A stretch of 64,000 nucleotides of DNA, taken from CAWHHZ01 sp963829355 (GTDB lineage Bacteria > Acidobacteriota > Thermoanaerobaculia > Gp7-AA8 > JAHWKK01). A program made the translations under genes and the position numbers. Within the stretch, counting starts at the first letter, position 1; each line of letters begins with the position of its first letter. Shown piece by piece: positions 46,206 through 54,391 of the stretch. The DNA lies in NCBI GenBank assembly GCA_963829355.1, contig CAWHHZ010000001.1:301923-365922 (forward strand). The letters run 5' to 3'. Under the pieces are notes generated by a model that searched no databases, was not told the DNA's origin, and saw nothing but the letters and a program-made list of their open reading frames with translations.

Positions 46206-47108
46206 GCGCGATCGACAGACTGAAGCGTAGCGTTCGAGCCCGGCGCGAAGCATTGCGAAAGCGCGAGGAGATCTCCACCTTCTGGGACGAGCACAATCTC
46301 GCCCAGAGCATCTATTGGACTGCACATCCGCTGGTGCGGGTACACGTGAACCGGCTGCTCACCGAGGTGCCGTGGCTCTGGCCTCTGACGGCGTTCAAGG
46401 CGGGTTGGGCGTACAAACCGCTCGACTGCGGCGTCTCCATCGGCTGCGGGACCGGCGCTCTGGAGCGCGCCATCAGGCATCTCCGCGTGTGCGACGTGAT
46501 GGATGCATTCGATGTGTCGAAAGCATCCGTCCGTGAGGCGCGACGGCTGGCTCGCGAAGAGGGTGTCGATGCCGTGCGCTATCGCGTGGCTGACTGCGAC
46601 CAGATCCGGCTTCGCAGGAATCATTACGACATCGCGTTTTTCCACGGCTCTCTCCATCACATCGCCGATCCTCACCGGATGCTCGGCGAGGTGCGGCAGA
46701 GCCTGCGGAGCCACGGGCTTCTCTATCTCGACGACTACGTCGGCCCGTCGCGCGACGAGTGGACCGACGACCATCTCGTCCACGCCCGCGCCCTGTGGGA
46801 GGAGATTCCCGAATCGCTCCGGCTCCAGCCGGTCAATCGCACCTCTCGACTGGCACGATCCCTCGGAGATGATCGCATCGAGCTCGATCCGACCCGCGAT
46901 CAACGAGCACTTCGACATCCTCCAGGAGAAGCCGTACTGGGGCAATCTGCTCTTCCCGATCTTCTGCGCGATCAAGGGAACAGAGATGCTCTCCGAGGAA
47001 CACAACGAGCTCGTTCAGAGCCTGATCGACCGCGAGATGGAGCTGGTGCGCGAAGGTGCGTTCAGCGAGCCGTTGTTCACGGTGATCGTGGCGCGACGGA
47101 AGGCGTGA
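46202..47108 (+). CDS. Class I SAM-dependent methyltransferase, one frameshift
   Basis: Starts at ATG 46202, overlapping the previous stop. Motif I is GVSIGCGTGALE near residue 79, acidic motif II MDAFDVS near 101, and FFHGSLHHI near 145 is motif IV. Near 46845 the frame changes as if one base were extra: PVNR continues as LDWHDPSEMI and ends EPLFTVIVARRKA at 47108. The single open frame stops later at 47143 with unnatural sequence. Substrate unknown. Third gene of the operon with the membrane protein and the phosphopantetheinyl transferase. Confidence 0.82.
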
Positions 47109-47115
47109 TGCCGGG

Positions 47116-47158
47116 GTCATTGAGTCGTTGGGTCTTTGGGTGATTGGGTGATTGGCTC
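47116..47158. repeat. Tandem repeats, period about eight (TGATTGGG)
   Basis: TCGTTGGG, TCTTTGGG, TGATTGGG and TGATTGGC follow each other directly before the palindromic element at 47169. Confidence 0.68.
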
Positions 47159-47168
47159 AAGAGAGGGA

Positions 47169-47394
47169 TCCGTCCCGGCAGGGACGGCGGCCATTAGCCG
47201 GTGGTAGCCCCAGCGGGGCAACCACCGGTTTTCGTGATCCAACTACAAATTGCACCCCGACGGGATGCCGGAGCGTTCCGCCCCCGCGCTTCCCTCCAGC
47301 ATCCCTCCGGGATGCCGAATCAAACGTCCGCGGGATCCGGTGGTTGCCCCTCCGGGGCTACCACCGGCTAGTGGCCTTCGTCCCTTCGGGACGT
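47169..47394. repeat. Palindromic element, GGCCATTAGCCGGTGGTAGC family, copy 3
   Basis: Complete copy with both arms: GGCCATTAGCCGGTGGTAGC and GGGGCAACCACCGG on the left, CCGGTGGTTGCCCC and GCTACCACCGGCTAGTGGCC on the right. The outer boxes GTCCCGGCAGGGAC and GTCCCTTCGGGAC differ from copy 1. Confidence 0.82.
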
Positions 47395-47398
47395 TGAA

Positions 47399-48265
47399 TT
47401 ACCGCAACTCCGCCAGCAGCTTCCTCGCGTCTTCCTGCGCGTTCACGCTTTCGACCATCACCTCGGGATCGTTGGGCGTTTCGATGACCTTCTTCAGGAT
47501 CGCCACGGCTTTCGGCTTCGTAGAGCGGTCGGCGGCGACCATTGCCTCGGCGAGAAAGACCATCGTCAGCTTGTCGGTCGGATTCAGATTCAGCGATCTC
47601 TCGAGGAATCGAACCGCTTCGGCATCCGAGGCCCAGCCGGTGAGGAACGGGACATGGGGCGTCTGGTTGTGGAGGCGGCCGAGGACACGGCCCGGTCCTG
47701 CGCCTTCCATCGCGGGGTCGATCTCGAGAGCGATCGTCGCTTCGCGCCTGATCCGGTCCGCTGCTCCCTTCCGTACTGCAGCGAGCTTTCCGTACACCTG
47801 CGCCCACTCTCCCCAGTTGATCGCGTTCCAGAGGTAGAGCTCGCCCGCCTGCGGGATCTGCTTGGCGATGCGCGCGACTTCCTCCGGTGATGCGTCCGCC
47901 GGCCGTGCGATACCACGGCGACGGAGCTGCTCTTCGATCATCTCGATTCCGGTGGCACCGACTCTCCGGCCCTCGTCGAAGATCTCCTTTTTCGCGTCGA
48001 CTGAGCCGGTGGTGTAGGCACCTTTGAAGCGCAGCGCCCGCATCAGCTTCCATCGCGCTTCGAGATTGGCTGGATCCGCTGCGAGAGCCTCTTCATATCC
48101 CGCGATGGCGGCGTCGACTGGATCGGAGCTGGCGACCGTGCCGCGAAGCCCTTCCGCGCGACGCGCCCAGTGAGCATCGCCGTCCGAGGTCGATCCGTGA
48201 GCGGCAGGAGTGAGAATGATCGCAGCGAGAAAAGCCAGAGCCGGGAGGAGCCGTCTGTTGTGCAT
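47399..48265 (-). CDS. Secreted tetratricopeptide-type protein
   Basis: Protein of 288 residues with a signal peptide (cleavage near AAHGST). Helical repeat units are seen, for example DAAIAGYEEALAADPANLEARWKLMRALRF (about 50-80) and RFLERSLNLNPTDKLTMVFLAEA (about 225-250). No catalytic motif. It is likely a periplasmic scaffold. Monocistronic, convergent to the repeat region, and divergent from fmt. Confidence 0.8.
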   Translation of the reverse strand: MHNRRLLPALAFLAAIILTPAAHGSTSDGDAHWARRAEGLRGTVASSDPVDAAIAGYEEALAADPANLEARWKLMRALRFKGAYTTGSVDAKKEIFDEGRRVGATGIEMIEEQLRRRGIARPADASPEEVARIAKQIPQAGELYLWNAINWGEWAQVYGKLAAVRKGAADRIRREATIALEIDPAMEGAGPGRVLGRLHNQTPHVPFLTGWASDAEAVRFLERSLNLNPTDKLTMVFLAEAMVAADRSTKPKAVAILKKVIETPNDPEVMVESVNAQEDARKLLAELR

Positions 48266-48314
48266 GTCAGCATGAAACGATAGCCGGTAAGCGGCTATTG
48301 CAGCAGCAAACGGC

Positions 48315-48440
48315 TGTCATCCTGAGCGAAGCGAAGGATCGGGTACGTCCTGACTCCAGCCGAACTTCGGGCCGGTAGGCTCCACGAGATCCTTCGACCG
48401 TCCTCCTCCCGCTTCGCGGGATCCGGCCTCTCAGGATGAC
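48315..48440. repeat. Intergenic inverted repeat, GTCATCCTGAGC family, copy 5
   Basis: Left end TGTCATCCTGAGCGAAGCGAAGGATC, right end GATCCTTCGACCGTCC...CTCTCAGGATGAC, with a nested CCCGCTTCGCGGG. It lies between the divergent secreted-protein and fmt genes. Confidence 0.78.
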
Positions 48441-48542
48441 AACCGTTTCTTACACCTCCCAGTCGACGTACCGCGTCGTCCCGTGGCCCAGGATGACACT
48501 CTTTTCCCCACCAACCGTCCGGGGCGCAAATGTAACCCGACA

Positions 48543-48548
48543 TACAAT
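48543..48548 (+). promoter_or_regulatory. -10 box of fmt
   Basis: TACAAT ends six bases before ATG 48555. No Shine-Dalgarno lies between, suggesting a leaderless mRNA. Confidence 0.5.
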
Positions 48549-48554
48549 GCACAC

Positions 48555-49484
48555 ATGAGGGTGATTTTTTTCGGGACTCCCGAGTTTGCCGTACCGACAC
48601 TGGAGGCGATTTCTGCCAGCTCCCACGACATAGCCCTCGTGATTGCTCAGCCTGACCGTCCCGCGGGTCGAGGGATGAAGATGAAGCGCCCTGCGGTCGC
48701 CGAAAAGGCGATGGAACTGGGCCTCTCTGTACGGCAGCCAGAGACGATTCGATCCGAGGAGTTCCTGCGCTCGGTCAAGGAGCTGCGTCCCGACATCGGC
48801 GTCGTGATCGCGTACGGAAAGATTCTTCCGAAGACGCTGCTAGAGATTCCGCCACACGGATTCCTGAACGTACACGGCTCGCTCCTGCCGAAGTACCGAG
48901 GCGCTGCGCCGATTCAGCGTGCGATCGAGGATGGACTCAAAAGAACGGGCGTCACGATCATGCAGCTCGACGAGCAGATGGACCACGGCCCCGTGCTGGC
49001 GGCCCGAACAGCATCGATCGGACCCGACGAGCGCACCCCCGAAATCTTCGACCGGCTCGCCGAGCTCGGTGCCGAGCTCCTGGTCGATACCCTCGGCGCC
49101 ATCGAACGAGGTGCCGTCGAGCGCGTCGAGCAGGATCATTCGAAAGTGACCTTCGCGCAGAAGATCGAAAAGAGCGAAGGTCAGATTCACTTCAAGTCAT
49201 CCGCATCGTCGATCTACAACCGCTTTCGCGCCTTCTGGCCGTGGCCCGGAATCTGGGTGCGCGCTGGTGACGAGGAATTGAAACTGATCGAGATCGCTCC
49301 CGGCACGAACGAGAGCTCCGAGGCGCCGGGAACAATCCTGGAAATCGAGAGCGAGGAGATCCTCGTGGCGACGAAAAAGAGCTCGTTGAGAATCCGTGAG
49401 GTTCAGCGACCGGGACGTCGTGCAGTCTCCGCGGCCGACTATGCCCGGGGACGACGGCTCGCCCCTGGCATGTCTCTGGTTTAG
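48555..49484 (+). CDS. fmt: Methionyl-tRNA formyltransferase
   Basis: Protein of 309 residues (MRVIFFGTPEFAVPTL). The formyl-THF binding motif HGSLLPKYRGAAPIQRAI (about 109-127) and Asp in MDHGP (near 144) are conserved; the C-terminal oligonucleotide-binding domain follows (about 205-309). It formylates initiator Met-tRNA. ATG 48555 is the natural start; the frame is open further upstream without homologous text. It is followed ten bases later by rsmB. Confidence 0.95.
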   Translation: MRVIFFGTPEFAVPTLEAISASSHDIALVIAQPDRPAGRGMKMKRPAVAEKAMELGLSVRQPETIRSEEFLRSVKELRPDIGVVIAYGKILPKTLLEIPPHGFLNVHGSLLPKYRGAAPIQRAIEDGLKRTGVTIMQLDEQMDHGPVLAARTASIGPDERTPEIFDRLAELGAELLVDTLGAIERGAVERVEQDHSKVTFAQKIEKSEGQIHFKSSASSIYNRFRAFWPWPGIWVRAGDEELKLIEIAPGTNESSEAPGTILEIESEEILVATKKSSLRIREVQRPGRRAVSAADYARGRRLAPGMSLV

Positions 49485-49494
49485 CTGCTGACCG

Positions 49495-50763
49495 ATGGGA
49501 GCTCCGAGACAACGTGCCTACGAGATTCTGCAGGCGATCGAAGAGGGGAGACGATGGTCTCTGCCAGGTGCCGGTGATCGCGACGAGGCATTTGTCCGGA
49601 CGGTCGTTCAGGGTGTGATCCGATGGCGACTCACACTCGATCACCTGATCATCCGCCTCTCCGGAAGAGATCTCGAGAAGATCGACCAGCCGGTTCAGAC
49701 CATTCTCAGGATCGGCCTGTATCAGCTTCACTGGATGCGCGTTCCCGACCACGCCGCGGTCAACGAAAGCGTCGAGATGTCGAAGCGTCAGGCTCCGCGT
49801 GGCCGCAACTTCGTCAACGCGGTTCTTCGGAAAGCGACGCGCACCGATCTCGCGACTCTGCTTCCGGAGGGTGACGATCTCTCATCTCTGTCGGTTCGTC
49901 TGTCGCACCCGCAGTGGCTGCTCGAGAGATGGAGCAGGACCTTTGGCAGTGAGCGTGCCGCAGCGATCGCGTCTGCCGATCAGGAGCCGTCGTATCCCGA
50001 CGTTCTCATCGACAGCGCCGCGATTTCTGTCGAGGAAGTGCGCGAGCGTCTTCAGGTGATGGAGATCTCGAGCGAGCCGTCGCAACTCGTTCCCGGGATG
50101 TTGCGCGTGCACGGGTCGACGTCATCGCTGGCCGATCTGATCGATACGGGCGCGGTCTGGCCGATGGACGAAGGGAGCGCGATCGTCGCGATGATGGCGG
50201 GCGAGGACTCTGAAGTTCTCGACCTCGCGTCCGCACCCGGAGGAAAGTCGCTCGTGATGATGCGGCGGGGAAACCGCGTCGTGAGCAATGATGTATCGGT
50301 CGAGCGGCTCGGCCCGCTCGTGAGGCTCGGGCGGCGCACTGGTAACGACGCGATCCGGCCGATCGTGAGCGACGGCACGCAGCCGCCGTTCCGGGATCGG
50401 TTCCCGGTCGTGCTTCTCGATGCTCCGTGCTCCGCGTCAGGAATCATCCGGAAGCATCCGGAGATCAAGTGGCGCCTTTCGCAGAACGTCATCGAGAAGT
50501 CAGCGGTGCTGCAACGGAAATTGCTCGCGTCTGCACTCGACCTCTCATCCCGTCACGTGATCTATGCAACGTGCTCGCTCGAACGTGAGGAGAACGATCA
50601 GGTGGTTCAGTCGGTCGTTGCATCGCGCGCTGATTTCGAGCTTGGCGATGCGAGGAGCGTACTGGCGCCACATCTGCACGATCATGTATCGAGAGGCGTG
50701 TTGCGATTGACACCAGATTCGGGAACTGACGGATTCACGGCGTTTCTTCTCGTCCGACGGTGA
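49495..50763 (+). CDS. rsmB: 16S rRNA (cytosine-967-C5) methyltransferase
   Basis: Protein of 422 residues. An N-terminal NusB-like RNA-binding domain (RQRAYEILQAIEEG, then VRTVVQGVIRWR, about 5-130) is followed by the methyltransferase domain with SAM motif DLASAPGGKS near residue 243, DAPCSASGIIRKHPEIKWR near 306 (first Cys) and YATCSLEREEN near 358 (catalytic Cys). Forms an operon with fmt, a common arrangement. Confidence 0.94.
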   Translation: MGAPRQRAYEILQAIEEGRRWSLPGAGDRDEAFVRTVVQGVIRWRLTLDHLIIRLSGRDLEKIDQPVQTILRIGLYQLHWMRVPDHAAVNESVEMSKRQAPRGRNFVNAVLRKATRTDLATLLPEGDDLSSLSVRLSHPQWLLERWSRTFGSERAAAIASADQEPSYPDVLIDSAAISVEEVRERLQVMEISSEPSQLVPGMLRVHGSTSSLADLIDTGAVWPMDEGSAIVAMMAGEDSEVLDLASAPGGKSLVMMRRGNRVVSNDVSVERLGPLVRLGRRTGNDAIRPIVSDGTQPPFRDRFPVVLLDAPCSASGIIRKHPEIKWRLSQNVIEKSAVLQRKLLASALDLSSRHVIYATCSLEREENDQVVQSVVASRADFELGDARSVLAPHLHDHVSRGVLRLTPDSGTDGFTAFLLVRR

Positions 50764-50812
50764 TGCAGATCACCCGAACGAGCGGAAACCCGCATGAATA
50801 CTCAGTTTCCTG

Positions 50813-50841
50813 TTGACAACACCTGTTCGCTAACTTAGATT
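50813..50841 (+). promoter_or_regulatory. Sigma-70 promoter of the HU gene
   Basis: TTGACA (50813-50818) and TAGATT (50836-50841) are separated by exactly 17 bases. The transcript would have a leader of about 30 bases, including the strong ribosome site AGGAGG (50869-50874), five bases before ATG 50880. Confidence 0.8.
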
Positions 50842-50879
50842 TGCGACAGTCCGATCACTAATCAAAACAGGAGGATCAC

Positions 50880-51179
50880 ATGGCAGGAAAAGCGGACATC
50901 GTCAATGCGATGGCCGAGAAGGCGGGAATCACCAAGAAGGAAGCTGGAGCTGCTTACGAAACGCTCGTCGAGTACGTGACGAAGAACGTTTCAAAGGGAG
51001 AGCGCGTCGCTGTCCCGGGCCTCGGAAGCTTCACCGTTTCTCAGCGCAAGGCACGCACGGGTCGCAACCCGCGCACGAACGAAGCGATCAAGATCCCGGC
51101 GAGCAAGAACGTTCGCTTCAAAGCAGGGAAGGATCTTCGCGACTCCGTCAACAAGAAGCGCGGAGCAAAGAAGAAGTAA
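50880..51179 (+). CDS. HU-family DNA-binding protein
   Basis: Protein of 99 residues with the full HU fold: helices MAEKAGITKKEAGAAYETLVEYV, then GERVAVPGLGSFTVSQRKARTGRNPRTNEAIKIPA with the beta-arm GRNPRT, and a Lys-rich tail (KKRGAKKK) longer than in E. coli HU. A nucleoid protein. It has a perfect-spacing sigma-70 promoter, a strong Shine-Dalgarno and its own terminator, consistent with high expression. Confidence 0.96.
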   Translation: MAGKADIVNAMAEKAGITKKEAGAAYETLVEYVTKNVSKGERVAVPGLGSFTVSQRKARTGRNPRTNEAIKIPASKNVRFKAGKDLRDSVNKKRGAKKK

Positions 51180-51200
51180 TCGCAAAATTGATCGAACAGA

Positions 51201-51235
51201 AAAGGCGCTCCGCAGGGAGCGCCTTTTTGTTTTCA
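51201..51235 (+). terminator. Intrinsic terminator of the HU gene
   Basis: AAAGGCGCTCC pairs with GGAGCGCCTTT around a short loop, followed by TTTTTGTTTT. It lies about 20 bases after the stop. Confidence 0.88.
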
Positions 51236-51310
51236 GCCGTCAGTCAACAGACGTCAGTCTTCAGATCGCGCTCATTCAGAGACGTCGGCCAAAGCAACAA
51301 ACCGCCGCGC

Positions 51311-51428
51311 CGCGAACGCCCCCGCCCGCGAAGCGGGCCAAAGATAATAGCCCCCGGCTTCAGCCGGGGGTGGCCTGTCCGAACCCCCACCACACGAGCC
51401 CGCGAAGCGGGCGACAGACATCACGCCC
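51311..51428. repeat. REP-type unit, copy 2 (left of RAYT)
   Basis: 118 bases: GCCCGCGAAGCGGGC, AATAGCCCCCGGCTTCAGCCGGGGG, then GCCCGCGAAGCGGGCGACAG and ATCACGCCC. Almost identical in the same orientation to 51466-51583 and inverted relative to the units at 52106-52273. Confidence 0.85.
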
Positions 51429-51465
51429 TCGCTTGAAGCAGCCCAGGACGGCATGACGTCCGCGA

Positions 51466-51583
51466 CGCGAACGCCCCCGCCCGCGAAGCGGGCCAAAGGT
51501 AATAGCCCCCGGCTTCAGCCGGGGGTGGCCTGTCCGAACCCCCCCACACGAGCCCGCGAAGCGGGCGACAGACATCACGCCCA
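51466..51583. repeat. REP-type unit, copy 3 (left of RAYT)
   Basis: Direct repeat of 51311-51428 with only a few changes. Its last bases (ATCACGCCC) run into the stop codon of the transposase-like gene at 51575, as is usual for RAYT genes embedded in REP DNA. Confidence 0.85.
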
Positions 51584-52027
51584 AAGAAATCGCGAATCAA
51601 ATTCGAGCTCATGCAGCCGCAGCAACTCCTCGAACTCCTCTTCGAACGTCTGTCTTCGATGATGCTCCTTCTGACGATCAATGTAATTCGAGATCACCTC
51701 GATTTTCGATTTGCTGACGCTGAACGAGCCGTAACCGCGCTGCCATGAGAATCGCGCCCGATCGGGAAACTCCTGATGGATCCATTTCGAAGATCCGCCT
51801 TTGATCTTCCCGACAACCTCCGCGACAGCGGCGGTCGCTGAAAGGGAAGCGAGCAGGTGGAGATGATCGAGATCGCCGTTCACACGCAGGAGTGTCCCTC
51901 CGAGGTTGCGGCAGAATCCGCCGAGGTAGGGGAACAGACGCGATTCGAGCTCAGCGTCTATGACGCGGCGACGGCCTTTGGTGGCGAATACGATGTGGTG
52001 CACGCTGCTCACAAAACTGTGCGACAT
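51575..52027 (-). CDS. REP-associated tyrosine transposase (RAYT, IS200-like)
   Basis: Protein of 150 residues (start ATG 52027, MSHSFVSSVHHIVFATKGRR). It has the Y1 transposase fold: the HUH motif as GDLDHLHLLASL (about 60-72) and the catalytic Tyr in ISNYIDRQKEHH (near 128). It is flanked on both sides by palindromic REP units in opposite orientation, the layout of a REP/RAYT locus. It probably cuts and spreads these palindromes as single-stranded DNA; a copy also lies at 40003-40103. An upstream open extension to 52225 is translated REP sequence and not real coding. Confidence 0.9.
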   Translation of the reverse strand: MSHSFVSSVHHIVFATKGRRRVIDAELESRLFPYLGGFCRNLGGTLLRVNGDLDHLHLLASLSATAAVAEVVGKIKGGSSKWIHQEFPDRARFSWQRGYGSFSVSKSKIEVISNYIDRQKEHHRRQTFEEEFEELLRLHELEFDSRFLWA

Positions 52028-52105
52028 GATGTTTTGCAGCAAACGATCAGATTGTCCGTGGGTATGGTACCTCGGCGACGCCCGTGTGCCGAGGACGTGA
52101 GATCT

Positions 52106-52273
52106 GTCGCCCGCTTCGCGGGCTCTCGTGGTGTGGGGCGTTCCCGTTACCCCCGGCTGAAGCCGGGGGCTATTACCTGTCGCCCGCGTTGCGGGCTTGC
52201 GTGGTGTGGGGGCCGTCCCCGTCACCCCCGGCTGAAGCCGGGGGCTATTACCTTGCGCCCGCTTCGCGGGCTT
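52106..52273. repeat. REP-type units, copies 4 and 5 (right of RAYT)
   Basis: Two head-to-tail units with GCCCGCTTCGCGGGC, CCCCCGGCTGAAGCCGGGGG and GCTATTACC, inverted with respect to the units at 51311-51583. They end 17 bases before the stop of the dGTPase gene. Confidence 0.85.
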
Positions 52274-52289
52274 TTGAGGAAGACCTCGA

Positions 52290-53330
52290 TTATTGAAATT
52301 TCGGGCCCATCCAGGGGCTGGGGATGAAGAGCTCTTCGTAGAGGCTGATTGCGTAACGATCGGTCATGCCGGCGATGAAGTCGATGGCGCGACGCTCCAC
52401 TGGTTCGTCACCTTCCATCTCGACGAACTGGTCGGGGTGCTCGACCACGTAGTGAAACAGGTCGGTCAGCAACCGCTGCGCTTTTTCGAACTCGTTGCGG
52501 ATCTTCGGAATCAGATACATGTTCTCGAACATGTACGCCCGCAACTTCTCGAGCGCCTCGAGTACCTCGGAGGACATCGAGATCGCTTCGTAGCCGTTCT
52601 CGAGGGTCTGGGTGACGACATCGCGTACCATCCGGTCGATTCGCTGCGGCGCGTTCTCTCCCAGAGTCTTCCGTATGTCGGCCGGGACTTCATCAGGCTC
52701 GAGCAGGCCCGCACGAATCCCGTCGTCGATGTCGTGATTGACGTAGGCGATGATGTCGGAGATTCGCACGACGTCTCCCTCCAGCGTCAGCGCGCGTGAC
52801 TTCGGACGCTTCCGCAGCAGCTCCCCGTGCTGACCCTTGGAGTGCTTCAGGATTCCATCGCGGACCTCCACCGTCAGATTCAATCCCTTGCCGTCATTCT
52901 CGAGCTTCTCGACCACCCGCACGCTCTGCCTGTAATGATCAAACCCTCCGCGCACGAGCTTGTTGAGCGCTTCTTCCCCCGCATGGCCGAATGGCGAGTG
53001 CCCCAGGTCATGCCCGAGCCCGATCGCCTCGGTCAGCACCTCATTCAGCCGCAGGGACTTTGAGATCGTCCGTGCAATCTGCGTCACCTCGAGAACGTGA
53101 GTGAGCCGCGTCCTGTAGTGATCTCCTTCGGGCGCGAGGAACACCTGGGTCTTGTGCTTCAGCCGGCGGAAAGCCTTGCTGTGAATGATGCGATCGCGAT
53201 CTCTCTGGTACGAAGGTCGAAGGTCATCTTCGGGTTCCTCCCGATCGCGTCCTCTCGTCTCGGCGCTCAGTGCCGCATGCGAGGCGAACGTATCGCGCTC
53301 GATCGTCTCGAGCGTCTCTCGAATGTTCAT
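52290..53330 (-). CDS. Deoxyguanosinetriphosphate triphosphohydrolase-like protein
   Basis: HD-superfamily dNTPase of 346 residues, start ATG 53330 (MNIRETLETIERD). Metal-site motifs: RTRLTHVLEVTQ near residue 65, then IGLGHDLGHSPFGHAGEEAL (about 93-112), the HD pair, and VNHDIDD near 195 with the third Asp. It hydrolyses dNTPs to nucleosides and triphosphate. The start is two bases from the stop of the membrane-protein gene. The same frame is open further upstream to 54116, but that part is an out-of-frame reading of the neighbour. Confidence 0.92.
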   Translation of the reverse strand: MNIRETLETIERDTFASHAALSAETRGRDREEPEDDLRPSYQRDRDRIIHSKAFRRLKHKTQVFLAPEGDHYRTRLTHVLEVTQIARTISKSLRLNEVLTEAIGLGHDLGHSPFGHAGEEALNKLVRGGFDHYRQSVRVVEKLENDGKGLNLTVEVRDGILKHSKGQHGELLRKRPKSRALTLEGDVVRISDIIAYVNHDIDDGIRAGLLEPDEVPADIRKTLGENAPQRIDRMVRDVVTQTLENGYEAISMSSEVLEALEKLRAYMFENMYLIPKIRNEFEKAQRLLTDLFHYVVEHPDQFVEMEGDEPVERRAIDFIAGMTDRYAISLYEELFIPSPWMGPKFQ

Positions 53331-53332
53331 AT

Positions 53333-54136
53333 TCAATCCACCTTCCGTTCGATCTTGTCCGGAATGGGGAGTCGCATGTCCGATGCCTTCTTCAGCATCG
53401 CCCCCGCCACCAGCGCTCCCACGCCCGTCATGATCGCGAAATAGAGCGGGTGAAGAGAGCTGCCGTACAGCACCGGATAGTGATTGCTGATCATCAGGAA
53501 GAGCAGCGGAACCGCGATGTAGACGCTGCGACGCGCTCTGGTGGAGATCAGCTTCATCGCGGCCGGATCGGGAGGCGTTCCGCTCTCGAGAGCCGGGATC
53601 ACCTTGTCTCTCGCCGCGGGCCACACCCGCATCCACACATTCATCAAAAGGGCGAGGCCCATCACCGAGCCGACGTGGATCCAGATCGCGCGGCCATTCA
53701 GCTCGCGAGTTCGTCAAACAGCCAATAGGTGGTCGACGAGCAGGAGAACCGACAATGAATGCGCGATTCGAGGCTCTGCGACTCTTCCGGTGATTGCGTC
53801 GTACGCCGCGAGGATGACGATCGCGCCCACGATCGCCAGTGCGACCGGAAGATAATCGGGGTCGAGCCCCGTGTCGTAGAGCATGCCCCCCGCGTAGTAG
53901 ATGATCCACAGGAGGAACAGCCCTGTGATTGCAGTGAGCGCCGCCATCCACCTGAACCACCACAACCCTCGCGGGAGTAATTGGCGCGCAGCCTCCCGAC
54001 GGCCGTCCATCATCGCGTCGAGCGCATTCAACTGCACGAGCGCGAAGAAGAAGAGAAAGCCGATCCAGAGAACGCCACCGAGCACGTGCGCCCAGCGCGC
54101 GATCATCTGCAGCCATGTAGAAATCGTCGGATCCAT
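53333..54136 (-). pseudogene. Membrane protein of the PuuD (urate hydroxylase N-terminal) type, frame disrupted
   Basis: The first piece (54136 to 53714) starts MDPTISTWLQMIARWAHVLGGVLWIGFLFFFALVQL, the usual first helix with a conserved WAHVLGG-type His, and has three more helices. The last piece (53665 to 53333) gives VGSVMGLALLMNVWMRVWPAARDKVI and two more helices. Between them the natural text TTYWLFDELA lies in another frame, so two compensating shifts near 53745 and 53712 are required. Intact relatives are inner-membrane proteins, some fused to cytochrome c. It lies directly before the dGTPase gene. Confidence 0.7.
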
Positions 54137-54209
54137 AGCGAGACGGTGATTATAAGTCCGGAGTCCCCGGTTCGGAGGCGGGGGCGCGGTAACTGACGAT
54201 GGAAGCTCC

Positions 54210-54290
54210 TGTCATTCCGAAGCGCAGCGAGGAATCCGGGTGGAGTAAAGATTCCTCAGTCGTGATGAGACCGCTCCTTCGGAATGACAG
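54210..54290. repeat. Intergenic inverted repeat, GTCATTCCGA family, copy 3
   Basis: CTGTCATTCCGAAGCGCAGCGAGGAATCCGG faces AGATTCCTCAG...CTTCGGAATGACAG. Shortest copy, 81 bases. Confidence 0.8.
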
Positions 54291-54379
54291 ATTCTTCAAA
54301 TTCTTTTTAGTCGAACAACGGAAAGTATGTGACTTCGGACCTGCGAATCGGCTCTTCTGCATGCGATCTGCAGACCGGG

Positions 54380-54385
54380 TATTCT
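54380..54385 (+). promoter_or_regulatory. Putative -10 box of a leaderless mRNA
   Basis: TATTCT ends six bases before ATG 54392; no Shine-Dalgarno is visible. Confidence 0.42.
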
Positions 54386-54391
54386 TTGCTG

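Noticed and set aside
52290..54116. A single reverse-strand frame of 608 residues ending in the dGTPase
   Set aside because: Its first 260 residues are Arg-rich and unlike any protein. They are an out-of-frame reading of the PuuD-type membrane protein gene. The dGTPase starts at 53330.
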